Below, in pieces: positions 20,332 to 31,634 of a DNA stretch of 64,000 nt. Positions within the stretch are counted from its first letter, which is position 1. Each line of letters begins with the position of its first letter. The stretch comes from Toxorhynchites rutilus septentrionalis (Eukaryota; Arthropoda; Insecta; Diptera; Culicidae): the NCBI RefSeq assembly GCF_029784135.1, contig NC_073746.1, forward strand, positions 256,780,994-256,844,993, read 5' to 3'. The translations under genes were made by a program, and so were the position numbers. Below the pieces are notes generated by a model. It saw only the letters and a list, made by a program, of their open reading frames with translations, had not been told where the DNA came from and searched no databases.

Positions 20332-21931
20332 ACTCGCCCTCTGCGCGTCTCAAGTACTGGCAGGAATTCAAATACACGACCTTACAAATAACCCACTCGC
20401 AATTGTACCACTAGGAAAAGCAAAAATAAAAATAGGACACATACGCATTGTACATCCTATTGATTTAATTCAAATTGGCAATACAATTTTCAATGTTAAT
20501 AGTGACATACAGAATAATCCTTCAAATAATCCATTGTATGAATTAATCCAAATCAAAAATTATAAGTTATATGAAACATTTATGAAAATCAAACCATTTG
20601 TAAACAGAAGAAAAAGGTGGGATACAATCGGAACAGTTTGGAAATGGATCGCCGGCAGCCCAGATGCAGAAGATCTCCGAATCATCAATCACTCCATGAA
20701 CGCCCTGATAACCATGAACAACAAGCAGTTATTCATCAACGAAGCTATCGACAAACGAATCCAAGAAATAACAGACATAACCAATCAAGTACTAAAGATC
20801 GAGAATGAAAGAACAAAAAACCATTCCCTCGAAATTAATCAATTGATAATTCTCTCCAACATAGACTCATTACAAAATCAGGTAGAAACATTAGAAGAAG
20901 CAATTCTAATGGCCAAACACGGAATCCCTAGTAGCAAACTACTATCGATAAAAGATTTTACAAAAATTGCAACCTTTCTACAAAACCACGATATTCACAT
21001 AACTTCCTTCGAAGAATTATTAACACAAGCCAAAGCACAAGTAATGCTGAATAATACGCACATTATCTATATGCTAAAGATTCCACAAGTATCAACTGAA
21101 ACATTTGAATACGACTACATTGACTCAATAATCAAGTCAATGAAACGCATTTTATTGAACAAAAATTACATTATCAGAAATCAAACAAATGTTTACGAAT
21201 TGAATCAACCTTGTGAAGAGCAAGATGACTATTTCTTATGCGATAATTCTCAAATAGAACATGCAAATGAATGCATATATAAACTTACTACAGGGAAACA
21301 TTCAAATTGCACCTTTGAAAAGGTATATTCAAAGGGACTCGTAAAACGAATCAACGATGCAACAATTTTGATCAATGACGCTGGTGCAGAAGTCTCATCA
21401 AATTGTACCAATTCCAGTCAACCCCTATATGGATCGTTTTTAATACAATTCAGCCAATGCAATCTTCATATCAACGGCGAACAATATTCCAATTATGAAA
21501 CAACTATTCCTGCAAAAACATATGATCCTACCACTGGACTTCGTGTTAACGAAATTCATATCATAGACGCACCACCTGTGGAATACCTTCAGAATTTAAC
21601 CCTTGAACATCGCGAAAAATTGGAACTATTAAACCTGCAAAATCATTCCTTGAGTTGGAAACTCAATATCTTTGGATCATTTGGACTATCAACAATAATT
21701 CTAATCGCAAGCACATTTGCAATTCTTCGATTCCTTTCCAGACGTAAACAAAAGGCTAACATAACAGTCCACTTCGACAAAAACGCTGAGACCATCCTAA
21801 TAAATGAGCCACCAAAAACAACGGAAATTAAACCTGACACCAACAACACAGAGGAATTATCAGACGAAAGAAAAAAACAACTTCAAGCATTCTTTGATGC
21901 ACCAACACCATTACGCACCATCCAAAAGTAA
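20332..21931 (+). CDS. env: Errantivirus envelope protein (F-like fusion protein)
   Basis: The exon starts at the acceptor and runs to the TAA at 21929-21931. The first Met inside is at 20534, but the frame is open and signal-like from 20333, so the true start is probably the leader ATG at 15402. A furin-type site RRKR at 20606-20617 precedes WDTIGTVWKWIAGSPDAEDL, the conserved fusion-peptide region shared by errantivirus Env and baculovirus F proteins. A coiled-coil-like heptad region follows (ITDITNQVLKIENERTKNHS). Several N-glycosylation sites are visible. A membrane anchor (SFGLSTIILIASTFAILRFL) at about 21670-21730 is followed by a tail of about 60 residues. The protein would act at the cell surface in entry or cell-to-cell transfer. 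No disabling break is visible. Confidence 0.9.
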
Positions 21932-21951
21932 ACTTTGAGGACAAAGCAATC

Positions 21952-21962
21952 AAGAGGGGAGG
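21952..21962 (+). promoter_or_regulatory. Polypurine tract
   Basis: AAGAGGGGAGG lies directly before the 3' LTR and is the expected plus-strand primer. Confidence 0.85.
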
Positions 21963-22308
21963 AGTTAGCACAGTTAGCACAAATCGAGACCGCATAGCCG
22001 ATAAGCGGAATATAAACATCCGAATCACCATCCAGCTGCATCATCATCAACAATCACAACTTATCGGACCACCCGGAGACCAAGAATAAACAATCAACCG
22101 TTCACAAGAATCGATATCAGCATCGCGCTGATGCCATGAATAAACATTCCCACATTCAAGATGTTGTAAACACAAATCATTGATATATATAAGCAGGGAC
22201 AATGAATGTAAGGATAGAGTTAAATTTGAATAGTGAATAGATGCACATCGTGTGCTCGAAAAGAAGAAATTGTTTTTTTTAAGTAAAGTTTAGTGTTTAA
22301 GATTAACT
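21963..22308 (+). repeat. 3' LTR of errantivirus
   Basis: 346 bp, identical by eye to the 5' LTR, and followed by the CATA target duplication at 22309-22312. Confidence 0.95.
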
Positions 22309-22312
22309 CATA

Positions 22313-22743
22313 TACGATTTATTACCAATGAAGCAAAATATTTTCGTAAAATGTTTATTGTAGCCTCACGAATCGCCATTTTTATATATGAGTATTTATA
22401 TTAGTAGAAATAATAATTATTAAATTTACTTGTGTTGGGAGTGGAATATAAATGTTTAAAATGGCACAGATTGATGTTTGGTGAAAACTGATCCGATGTG
22501 GGTTCGAACTTCTGTCGTCTGGATTATCATCCATCAGCTATCTCGCGCGGATATGTGAAATTTAACTCAACAGCGGTTAAAACTTATACACATGATTCGA
22601 TATGATATAACATTCCTGGTTTCCATATAAGAGCCACTTCTATTAAATTTAATTATTTTATTCTTCCGTACGTGTTCAGACATTGCTGTTATGAAATGAA
22701 ACTTGTCAATGTTAAATCATTTCATTGACATTCCAATATGATG
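22313..22743. other. No recognisable gene
   Basis: AT-rich sequence between the errantivirus and a SINE. Nothing recognised. Confidence 0.4.
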
Positions 22744-22756
22744 TAATATGTTCTTT

Positions 22757-23022
22757 TTGTGCTCCCTTGGCCGAGTGGTTAGCGTCACAACTAACATGCC
22801 GGGTGTTCGGGTTCGATTCCCGTTCTGGTCGGGGGAATTTTTCGTCAAAGAAATTTCCTCCGACTTGCACTGTGATCACGCGTATTCTAGAGCTTGCCAC
22901 TCAGAATGCATTCAAGGCGTGTTATTTGGCATAGAAATCTCAACTAAGTACTAATAAAAATGACGCAAGTAATACAACGTTGAGACGGCGAAGTTCCTCT
23001 AGGAACGTTAGTGCCATTGAAG

Positions 23023-23052
<30 letters not shown>
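22757..23052 (+). mobile_element. tRNA-derived SINE (family A), copy 4
   Basis: A 296-bp plus-strand copy with 13-bp target duplication TAATATGTTCTTT at 22744-22756 and 23053-23065. Box A is TTGGCCGAGTGGTTAGCG and box B GGGTTCGATTCCCG. It has the longest (GAA)n tail of the five copies, suggesting that it is among the younger ones. Confidence 0.92.
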
Positions 23053-23055
<3 letters not shown>

Positions 23056-23172
23056 TATGTTCTTTATTAGGAGCTAATATGATTTACTGTTTCATGATTT
23101 TCTTCAGCATGCAACACGATTTACTGCAGTACTGAATCGATTTAAATTAAACGCTTACACGACACACAAACT

Positions 23173-23226
23173 CGCAATTCGGTGTAATAAATATCATAAA
23201 ACTGATGTTTATTACACCGAATTGCG
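23173..23226 (+). repeat. Perfect 19-bp hairpin
   Basis: CGCAATTCGGTGTAATAAA at 23173-23191 is followed by a 16-base loop and its exact reverse complement at 23208-23226. The flanks do not pair further. It could be the middle of a small foldback element or a small-RNA precursor. There is no coding context. Confidence 0.85.
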
Positions 23227-23382
23227 ACTTAATTTGATAATGATATATAAAATCGAGTTTTTACATTTTATGCGATTTCAAATATATACGATACATACTT
23301 TGACTGAGATTATATGCGATTGTGATTTATTCTGATTACTTGTAAGACTTGGCACGTGCAAAATTATGCGATTTAATGTTGC

Positions 23383-23506
23383 TGGGAAGAACTGGTGGAG
23401 CATTAGCAGCGGCTGGAGAATCGATTCTACGCCATCACAATGCGAGATGTCAAGGAACTGGCATTCGGGCTGGTTGAACGAAACAACACATTGGATCGGA
23501 ACTAGA
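23383..23506 (+). pseudogene. pogo/Tigger-like CENP-B-type domain fragment
   Basis: Translation gives WEELVEH, a TAG stop, then RLENRFYAITMRDVKELAF and GLVERNN. This is the second DNA-binding (CENP-B-type) region that follows the Psq helix-turn-helix in pogo-like transposases. Sequence after 23506 loses similarity and no DDE domain is recognisable. It has the same orientation as the fragment at 14379-14546 and lies upstream of a pogo-type end at 24034-24121. One original element, now split, would explain all three. Confidence 0.55.
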
Positions 23507-23754
23507 AATACCTACTTCGGGGTCATTCAGACTTCACGTGAACAGATTTTGAGAAAATTTTGGATCCACGTAGATAATCGTCCTATTGATTCCGAAAATT
23601 TGGTAAATTTTTCACGAAAATTTTTAAAACTCTGCACGTGAAATATGGATGGCCTTTTCCAAAGTTTGTGTATAGTTTTTGAACAACCCTAAACATTTAG
23701 TACCTTAGATAACACTGTTCATGATATTTTTACTAGACTAAACTTTTTGAAAAT

Positions 23755-24023
23755 AGCATCGCTCCGTCTTACCCCGTCATGGTCCGTTTTACCCCGCGGG
23801 TAGTCCTTCTTACCTCGCCAGCAAAATAAAAAGTAATTTTTTATCAATTCAAAAATTAATGAAAAAATGCCAAAAAAGTTATACAATCAACAATTACACG
23901 TTTTTTTAATAATAGATTATTATATACTCAATGATATGTATTACAACAAATAGGGGAAATCCTGAAGGACGTTTCAATGAAAATTGGGTTTTCTTAGGGG
24001 GCTGTCTTACCCCGTCTTCCCCT
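23755..24023 (-). repeat. MITE-like fragment ending in TTACCCCGTCTTCCCC
   Basis: Both edges carry the motif CTTACCCCG (near 23764 and 24006), and the interior is AT-rich and non-coding. The complementary GGGGTAAGACGGAC word recurs near 13768, and a decayed form near 11519. The two edge motifs are in the same orientation, so terminal inverted repeats are not proven. Confidence 0.4.
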
Positions 24024-24033
24024 AAGCAAAGTT

Positions 24034-24121
24034 TCTGAGTTCTTTATTATGCTTCGATATAAGAATCCGATACAACGTACAATTTTGAAAGTAAAATGTA
24101 CGTTATATCGAAGTTACCATG
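24034..24121 (-). repeat. pogo-type terminal fragment, second copy
   Basis: Reverse complement of the block at 9030-9122, with GTACGTTATATCGAAG at 24098-24113 and AAGTAAAATGTACG inside. It probably marks the right end of a pogo-like element. Confidence 0.55.
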
Positions 24122-24137
24122 TAGTTATTCTAAGATT

Positions 24138-24755
24138 TCCGTGAAAAGCATTGTTCCTTATCGCAAAATATTAGACCCGTATTTTCAAAATTTTTTTATT
24201 TTTTTCCGAAAGTCAAAGTGATTTTGATTTTTTTTTATTTTCAAAAATTCATAACTTTTGAACTACTGAACCGATTCCGATGATTAACATATCAAATTGA
24301 AGTCAATTAGCTAGTCAATATAGATTTTTCGGACCATCCATTAGTTTTGAAAAATTCATAACTTAAGAACAAAACAAATAACGCCTCTCTGATTTTTGGA
24401 TATGTTATGTAAAAATCTCAGCTTTCAAGAAAAAATATAGAAAATACAGCGCCCTTAATCTCAAGACCACGTAAAATATAAAAAACAAATACAATCAATA
24501 ATTATGAACACAAAATCCATTTTTTTTTGCAAGCTGATATGACGTGTGAAGACTAGTTCATTGCCTCTAATTTGATATGTTGATCGTTCCAATCGGTTCA
24601 GCCCTTCAAGAGTGAATGAATTAAATAAAAAAAAGGGAGAAAGGTGATTTTTTGGACCACCCTAGAATGGAATTGGTCACTCTAATGAAAAAATTGAAAA
24701 ATACGGGTCGTGCGGTAAAGAGCAAAGTAACCACTTTTCATGAGAATCTGAGAAC
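24138..24755. repeat. Foldback repeat with about 200-bp diverged arms
   Basis: The left arm at about 24138-24345 and right arm at about 24515-24755 are inverted copies. Shared words include AGACCCGTATTTTCAA with CGACCCGTATTTTTCAA on the complement, and GAACCGATT followed by AACATATCAAATT. Arms have diverged by substitutions and small gaps. The central part is non-coding. It looks like an old foldback MITE. No target duplication was identified. Confidence 0.6.
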
Positions 24756-25907
24756 CAGTATATCGGTGGCATAGAATGACTGTATATATATGATTAACAT
24801 TTAATTACGTTGGATAGTTTTCTTTGGCAAGTGATGTTTGGATAGCCATCCGGAAGCTATATTTGACAATTTTCAATTAAAATCACTGCTGCAGGATCGC
24901 ACGGAGCGCTTCATTTATAGTTTTAGGTTATGATTCCTGTGCTCATGATTTTCTACGCTGACTACAAAAAAAAATAAAGGCCGCATAGGACCCTCCCCTC
25001 CTGGTTAAATGTCTTCAAATTGAAGACATGTTCTAAAATCTGGCACCACTGCATCCATCAATACTTCATTCGAACTTATTTGTAAAATTGAAAAAAACCT
25101 TTCTATTACACTCATTGTACAACTGAAGATTACTTTGTTCGACGGACTTTCAGAAAATGAAAAGGTCTATTGTCTCGTCTCATATAACGAAGGTTTTACA
25201 GCTTCTATCTAATGGATCGATCCTGAGAAGGAAAATTCACTTTGTATCATCCCATCCATCCACTTTTTTGTGTTCTCCGGAGACTATCTCACTTCCATAG
25301 ATGAATTCTATACTTGTATAATACCATAAAATAAACATATTGTAGAAGCTATTAGCATGATTTCCTGTGAGATTAATTTTGAGTACACCTGCTTTGAGCC
25401 GAAAATTGAGTGCCGAACAACAGTTTAATTACTTTTTTCCAGTGGGACTAACATCTAAAGAAAACGCTGGTGTTCCATAGAAAACAAAACTGTTCCCCTG
25501 GTGTTACACATTAGAAATAGTTGATCAAAGCTATTTTATTATCCGGAACCAATCGTGAGGTGAGAATGTGTGATGCCAGTATAAAATATCAGCTACGTGA
25601 GTTTCCACATCCCCCGCACGTGCACCTGGAAATGTGCTGGTCCATGAGCGAAGTCAATTAGAGATATCATCAATACCATACACACGTACATTTGGATTAC
25701 TTTCATATTCTCGCGGCATACATCATCCACCCACGAGCGAACTAGATAACGATCCATAGCTAATTTGAACTTTCTGATCGCTTTGTTAATTTTTTTTTTT
25801 GCAGAAAACACATAATTTCCTCAATGTATCATGTAGAATTCCTACAAATAATCCTCAAATGAGTTATGTTTCTGAGATGAATTTCGGAAAAACTCTATCA
25901 CATACCC
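24756..25907. other. No recognisable gene
   Basis: Unique-looking sequence; only short frames without domains. Confidence 0.4.
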
Positions 25908-26281
25908 TTGTGGCTTGTTTTTTTTTCATTTAAATCGTTTATTTTTACAGGCTCAGTTACATAGGTTTAAAGGAGCCGAACTCCTTACTGTATTGTTACT
26001 AGTATATATACATTTTTCCTTAATTCTAATGTTAATAATATAGGAAACCGATTACTCGCGGTCAACTCGAGTTTAGAAGGGTGACATTTTCTTCAGGAAA
26101 AGGAGGGGATATGAGGATATGTTGACAATGATCACACTCACACTCTCAATCACACTCATCACACTCAATTCTTAAACCTATCTTATATCTAATATGTATT
26201 TACATTTCATCTTATTCTTAAGAAGGGATCCGATCTCTCACAAGGGAAAAGGAAAAGGAAAAACTAAGGGTATAAGGACAA

Positions 26282-29200
26282 TCACACACGAAGATCGATA
26301 GCTTTAAGGAATACATATATTTGGGACATGTAATCAAGGTCTAACCGAGCCAACACGTCTCTCACCGGCACCATGGGCTGCCTTCCTCGGGCCCGAAGGG
26401 TGACTACTAAATTCGATCTGGCGACAAGATACAGCTCGCACAACCAAACAACGTGCTCGATGTCGTGGTAACCTTGGCCACAAACACAAAGATTGTTGTC
26501 GACAAGATTAATACGAAAGAGTAGCGCATCTAACGAACAGTGATTGGACATGAGTCGGGAGAAGGTGCGAATAAAGTCCCGACTCAAGTCCAGACTTTTG
26601 AACCATGGTTTGAGGCTAACCTTAGGGATAATCGAGTGGAGCCACCGGCCCAATTCATCTTCGTTCCATTTGCGTTGCCAGTTAACTATGGTATTTTTGC
26701 GGACTAAAGAATAAAATTCATTGAAGGCGATTTGACGCTGATAAATATCGCCTTCAATTGCACCTACCTTTGCTAATGAGTCAGCCCTCTCATTACCCAG
26801 AATTGAGCAATATGAAGGGACCCAGACAAAGGTAATGACATAACAGCGTCTGGATAAAGCACTCAAAATTTCTCGTATTCTCTCAAGGAAGTACGGCGAG
26901 TGCTTCTCCGGCCTCACTGAACGGATAGCTTCGACAGAGCTAAGACTATCCGTTACAATGTAATAGTGTTCAACAGGTCGTGAGGCGACGCTGTCCAGCG
27001 CCCAGTGTATTGCTGCCAATTCAGCAATATACACTGAGCAAGGATTCTGAAGACTGTGGGAGGTGCTAAAAAATTCGTTGAACACTCCAAATCCTGTGGA
27101 CTCATTCATAGGGGACCCATCAGTAAAGTACATATTATCACAATTGATATCCCCATACTTTGCATCGAAGATCGTTGGAACGATCCTCGATCGAAGATAA
27201 TCTGATGTTCCATGGATATCCTGCTTCATGGACAGATCAAAATGCACAGAGGAATTGATGTAGTCAGGAAAACAAACACGGTTGGGAATATACGAAGAAG
27301 GATTAACCTGCATGGAGACGAATTCATGATATGAGCTCATGAATCCAGAATGAAAATTTAGCTCGATCAGCTGCTCAAAATTTCCGATCACCAATGGGTT
27401 CATAACCTTACACCGGATGAGGAACCGAAGAGATAATAAATTGAAGCGATCTTTTAGTGGGAGTAGGCCTGCCAAAACCTCGAGACTCATGGTATGCGTT
27501 GAGGGCATACATCCCAACGCAATACGGAGACAAAGATACTGAATTCGCTCGAGTTTAATGAGGTGTGTTTTGGCAGCTGATTGAAAACAGAAACTGCCAT
27601 ACTCCATCACTGAGAGAATAGTTGTTCGATACAACATAATAAGATCTTCGGGATGGGCTCCCCACCAGGTGCCGGTAATTGTACGGAGAAAGTTTATTCT
27701 TTGTTGACATTTTTTACTCAGATACCTAATATGGGTCCCCAAGTACATTTGGAGTCGAACCAGACCCCAAGATACTTGAATGACATAGCATGAGTGATCG
27801 GTTTACCCAAAAGTTGAAGCTTTGGTTTTGCTGGTCTATGCTTCCTAGAAAAAACCACAATCTCTGTTTTCTCCGTGGAGAACTCGATCCCTAGCCCAAT
27901 GGCCCAGGTTGAAAAATTGTTCAAAGTATCTTGTAAGGGTCCTTGCAGGTCGGATTCGTTTGATCCTACGACAGACACCACTCCATCATCTGCAAGTTGT
28001 CTTAGGCTGCAATTTTGTGTAAGGCAATTGTCAATGTCGCTTACGTAGAAGTTGTACAAAAGGGGGCTTAAACATGAGCCCTGGGGGAGTCTCATGTAAG
28101 AGACCCGACTTACTGCCGAATCTCCGTGAGAAAAGTTCAAATGTTTCTCACAAAGCAAGTTATATAACATATTATTCAATAGAGGCGGCAGACCCCGAGA
28201 TTGTAATTTGTCTGACAAAACCTCTATTGAAACAGAATCAAAGGCCCCCTTTATGTCCAAGAATACTGAAGCCGTTTGTTTTTTTTTTCGGCGTAAGCCA
28301 TTTGAATTTCTGAAGAAAGCAACGCAAGACAATCATTCGTCCCCTTGCCCCTGCGGAACCCATATTGTGTATCTACGCTGAAGATCACGAGTTCAATTCT
28401 CACTCCCAACATTCTTCCAAAATTGGAAATAAAATGTGACGAACCAGCCAAAAGTGTTGAAAGTCACTATAATACAGATATAAAAAAAAAAAAAATATTG
28501 TGTATCTGAGAGTAGGCCATTCGTTTCAACCCATCGAGCAAGGCGAAACAAGATCATTTTCTCCAACAATTTCCGTATACAAGACAGCATTGCTATTGGG
28601 CGGTACAAATTGAAGTCGGACGCGGGTTTTCCGGGTTTTTGAATAGCTATAACTCGTACTTGTCTCCAATCATCTGGAACAATATTATGCTCCAGAAACC
28701 GATTGAATAAGTTCAACAAGCGATGTTTCGCCACATCAGGGAGATTTTTCAGCAAGTTGAACTTAATTCTATCCGATCCCGGAGCAGAATTGTTACATGA
28801 AAGGAGAGCAAGAGAGAATTCTACCATCGAAAACTCGGAATCACCGCACCTATCTTGTGGTATATCTCGAATAATTCTTTGCACTGGAGCGGAATCGGGA
28901 CAAACCTTTCGTGCAAAATTAAAAATCCATCGATGTGAATATTCCTCGCTTTCATTGGATGAAGAGCAATTTCTCATGTTTCGAGCCACTTTCCATAATT
29001 TTTTCATTGACGTTTCTCGTGATAAACCTCCCACGAAATTTCGCCAATAAGCACGTTTTTTCCCTTTGATCAAGTTTTTAAATTGATTTTCAAGGTCCAA
29101 ATACGTTTGAAAATTCTCAATGGTTCCACGTTTCCGAAAAGCTTTAAATGCATTCGATTTATCTCCATAAAGCTTGGAACACTGGCCATCCCACCATGGA

Positions 29201-30083
29201 TTGGCCTTCGACGAATAGTGGAACCTGGGATGGGTTTCGTTTGAGCGCGAACCGCGCTGCCATAGATCAAACGAGAAATGAAGTTATACTCCTCCAATGG
29301 AGGCAAACCATCTCTGGAATTGATGGCTAGAGCAATCGCGTCCGCATATTTTGTCTTGTGAGGTCGTATGCCATGTTTATTGATTCAGAAGAATTCAACC
29401 CATTGGTGATAGAAATTTTGATTGGCAAGTGGTCACTACCGTTGGGATCCTGGATTACATTCCACTTGCAATCTAACGATAGTGAATTCGAGCAAAGCGA
29501 GAGGTCAAGAGCACTTGGGTTAGCAGGAGGTTTAAGTAGGTACACGTGTTGTTTCCCCAGTGTTCAAAACGGTCATATTGAAGCTGTTACAAAGGTCATA
29601 TATCAACGATGAACGATTATCGTCGTACGGTTCCCCCCAGGCAGTTCCGTGAGAGTTGAAGTCTCCCAAGATTAATCGTGGCTCAGGAAGGAGTGAGCAC
29701 ATGTCAACAAGTTGCTTGCGGCTAACCGCAGCTCCCGGAGGCCAATACAAGCTGACTATACAGAGGTCTTTGCCTCTGATGTTTGCATGACAAGCAACAG
29801 CTTCGATCCCTCCAATAGGTGGAAGGTCAATTCTAAAAAATGAGTGATACTTATTGATCCCCAATAGTACCCCTCCGTATCTGTCATCGCGGTCCAAGCG
29901 TATTATATTAAAATCGTGGAAAGAGAGATCATTTTGAGAAGAGAGGCAGGTTTCGGATAGAGCAAAAACATCACAATTGAGTTTATGAATTAGAAATTTG
30001 AATGTATCCAATTTAGGCACAAGACTACGACAATTCCACTGTAAAATAGTGATATCTCCGACCTCTCTATTTAAATTAGACAT
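26282..30083 (-). pseudogene. Non-LTR ORF2: endonuclease, reverse transcriptase, RNase H
   Basis: From the ATG at 30083 the APE-type endonuclease is clear: LQWNCRSL, LSETCLS, LILGDFNSHG and SDHLPI. Reverse transcriptase follows with RLPQGSCLSPLLYNF and LADDG, where most relatives have YADDG. RNase H has YFTDGS, AELAAIHWAL, VTDSLSS and GNERADSLAK; the catalytic His expected in VPSHCS is Tyr (VPSYCS). A final CVCGQGYHDIEHVVWLC motif precedes the stop at 26282. Frame changes occur near 29535, 29350, 29205, 28280 (an A run) and 27735, and a SINE interrupts the reverse transcriptase at 28375-28494. The intact protein would nick target DNA and prime reverse transcription there. Confidence 0.88.
28375..28494 (+). 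mobile_element. Short poly(A) SINE (family B), copy 2, inside ORF2
   Basis: A 120-bp insertion ending in A13 or more, flanked by the 13-bp duplication ATATTGTGTATCT at 28362-28374 and 28495-28507. Its 5' end is truncated compared with the 148-bp copy. It disrupts the reverse transcriptase frame of the host non-LTR element, giving a clean before/after pair. Confidence 0.93.
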
Positions 30084-31634
30084 CAAGAGAGATAATCATT
30101 GCAAGGAGGGGCCATGTTTGCATCAATTGCTGCAAAATTGTCTTTAGTACTGGAAGCATTGCGGTGACAATGGTTCTGATGGAATCGGAAACATTAAAAC
30201 ACGTGAAGATTTGATCCACAAGGTCAGACAACTTTATAAATCCCGATTGGGAAGTTGAACTTGACGGAAAAACAGGGACAGTTGGGATTTTTGATGTCCC
30301 CTCGTTCGAAGGTGAACTATTACCACGGAGGCCAGGAGGGACCTGATTTTGCTTATCCGCTGCACTCGATTTTTTGGGCAAGCTAACAGGGGGTATCACC
30401 GGAGGGACTTGTCCTTGAACTTTGGGAGTGGTCACATTTTTGCGCCGGGGATTCCCTTGAGAAATAAACGGCGTGCCCCCGTTAGCTGTATCCGCTTCCA
30501 TTTCGTCAACTGGCAACGTAGCGAAGACATTGTGTGTATTGATTGGTTGTTGTTCTTGAGCCAGTGGAGAAGCGCCCTTCAAAATTTCTGCGAAAGTGCG
30601 TTTAGAGCGTTCCCTCAAAGAGCGCTTCTGTTTCTCCCAGCGAGCCTTGTATGTTTCACAAGCTGAGAGCACGTGTGGGGATCCCCCGCAATATGGACAC
30701 TTATGCTCAGTCGCACTGCAGGATTTCCCCTCATGTTGTTCTCCGCAAGTGGCACATCGTTCTTTATTGGCACAATAAGCAGCCGTGTGACCAACTGACT
30801 TGCACTTTAGACAAGTCATTGGCTTTGGAATAAAAAGTCGCACGGCTAACCTCAATTTATCTACCATCACGTAGTCAGGGAGAGCTGAACCAGCGAAGGT
30901 GACTTGAAACGAGTTGGACGGCGTAAATTTCTTTTCTTCCCCTTCATGGGAGACTGTTCCGAGCTGGCGGCAACCCAAGATCTTAACAGTCGTCGAGGGC
31001 AGTTTTTTAAAACGGCCGGTACCTTCACTCGTAATGTATTCGCACGTCAAGCCCGTTTCGGTTATCACACCCTCAATTTCGACTATGTGAGAGGGAATGT
31101 AGACCCGATACTTAATTGTAAAATGCTGATCGACAGCAATCTTGTTTGCGTCTTTTCGATCATTCACGACAACTCGCAATTTGTTTGGTCTAACCTTCGA
31201 AATTTCCGAAACGGAGGTATACCTTGCCAGATCTTTCGCGATCTGCATGACTCTCAACGCCTTTCCATTTGGCTTAGGCCTGAAGAAAACAACCCAGGGA
31301 CCAGTTCCGGGTGCATCTTCTGGATAGACCTTTACACGGGGAGTGGGAATAACAGGGGGGGAAGGCGAGGACGGGGATTGAGAATGGGATGGCGAAGATT
31401 GAGAAGGAGCGGGAAGAACAGAGGGAGAAGACGAGGTTGAAGGTAGAGTGGGATCGTTAAGGGCAGATGGGAGATTTGCTAGTTTTTTGGAGGGAGGCTT
31501 GGTAGGGTTAGCTGACTCGTCCCCAGAAGAAGTATCTTCCGTATTTGGAACACGTTTGAGTGACTTTTTTTATCCGTTAGGAGGGAACTGGAGTCAGAGA
31601 CCTCCATATCCGAAGGTCCCCCACTCTCTGCCAT
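30076..31634 (-). pseudogene. Non-LTR ORF1: Gag-like RNA-binding protein
   Basis: The start ATG is at 31634. The frame breaks in a run of seven T at 31565-31571, where one extra base separates the start from the rest, which then stays open to the TAA at 30076-30078. The N-terminal part is Ser/Pro-rich and low in complexity. Three CCHC knuckles follow at 30813-30658, beginning CLKCKSVGHTAAYC, CATCGEQHEGKSC and CPYCGGSPHVLSAC. Such proteins coat the element RNA and deliver it to chromatin. The stop overlaps the ORF2 start by 8 bases, a layout typical of termination-reinitiation. The frameshift in a homopolymer could also be a sequencing error. Confidence 0.82.

Larger units (their letters stand above)
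14630..22308 (+). mobile_element. Complete errantivirus (Ty3/gypsy clade with env)
   Basis: A 7.68-kb proviral-type element flanked by the 4-bp duplication CATA (14626-14629 and 22309-22312). Both LTRs are 346 bp, begin AGTTA, end TAACT, and read as identical base by base. Between them are a tRNA-Lys-type primer site, a leader with a splice donor, intact gag, pol in the -1 frame, env, and a polypurine tract. Errantiviruses are insect endogenous retroviruses whose env derives from a baculovirus F-like fusion protein. All three long frames are open, so this copy could be recent and competent. That is an inference, not shown. The base composition is A-rich on the plus strand compared with the flanks, as is usual for such elements. 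Confidence 0.95.

Noticed and set aside
20534..20536. Met at 20534 as the env start
   Set aside because: It lies only 24 codons before the furin-type site and would leave no signal peptide; the frame is open and signal-like upstream to the splice acceptor.
28393..28500. C-terminal extension of the reverse transcriptase block
   Set aside because: The residues come from a SINE inserted in the gene, shown by the 13-bp duplication on both sides.
30904..31440. 178-codon plus-strand ORF
   Set aside because: It is the antisense shadow of non-LTR ORF1, whose zinc knuckles are clear on the minus strand.
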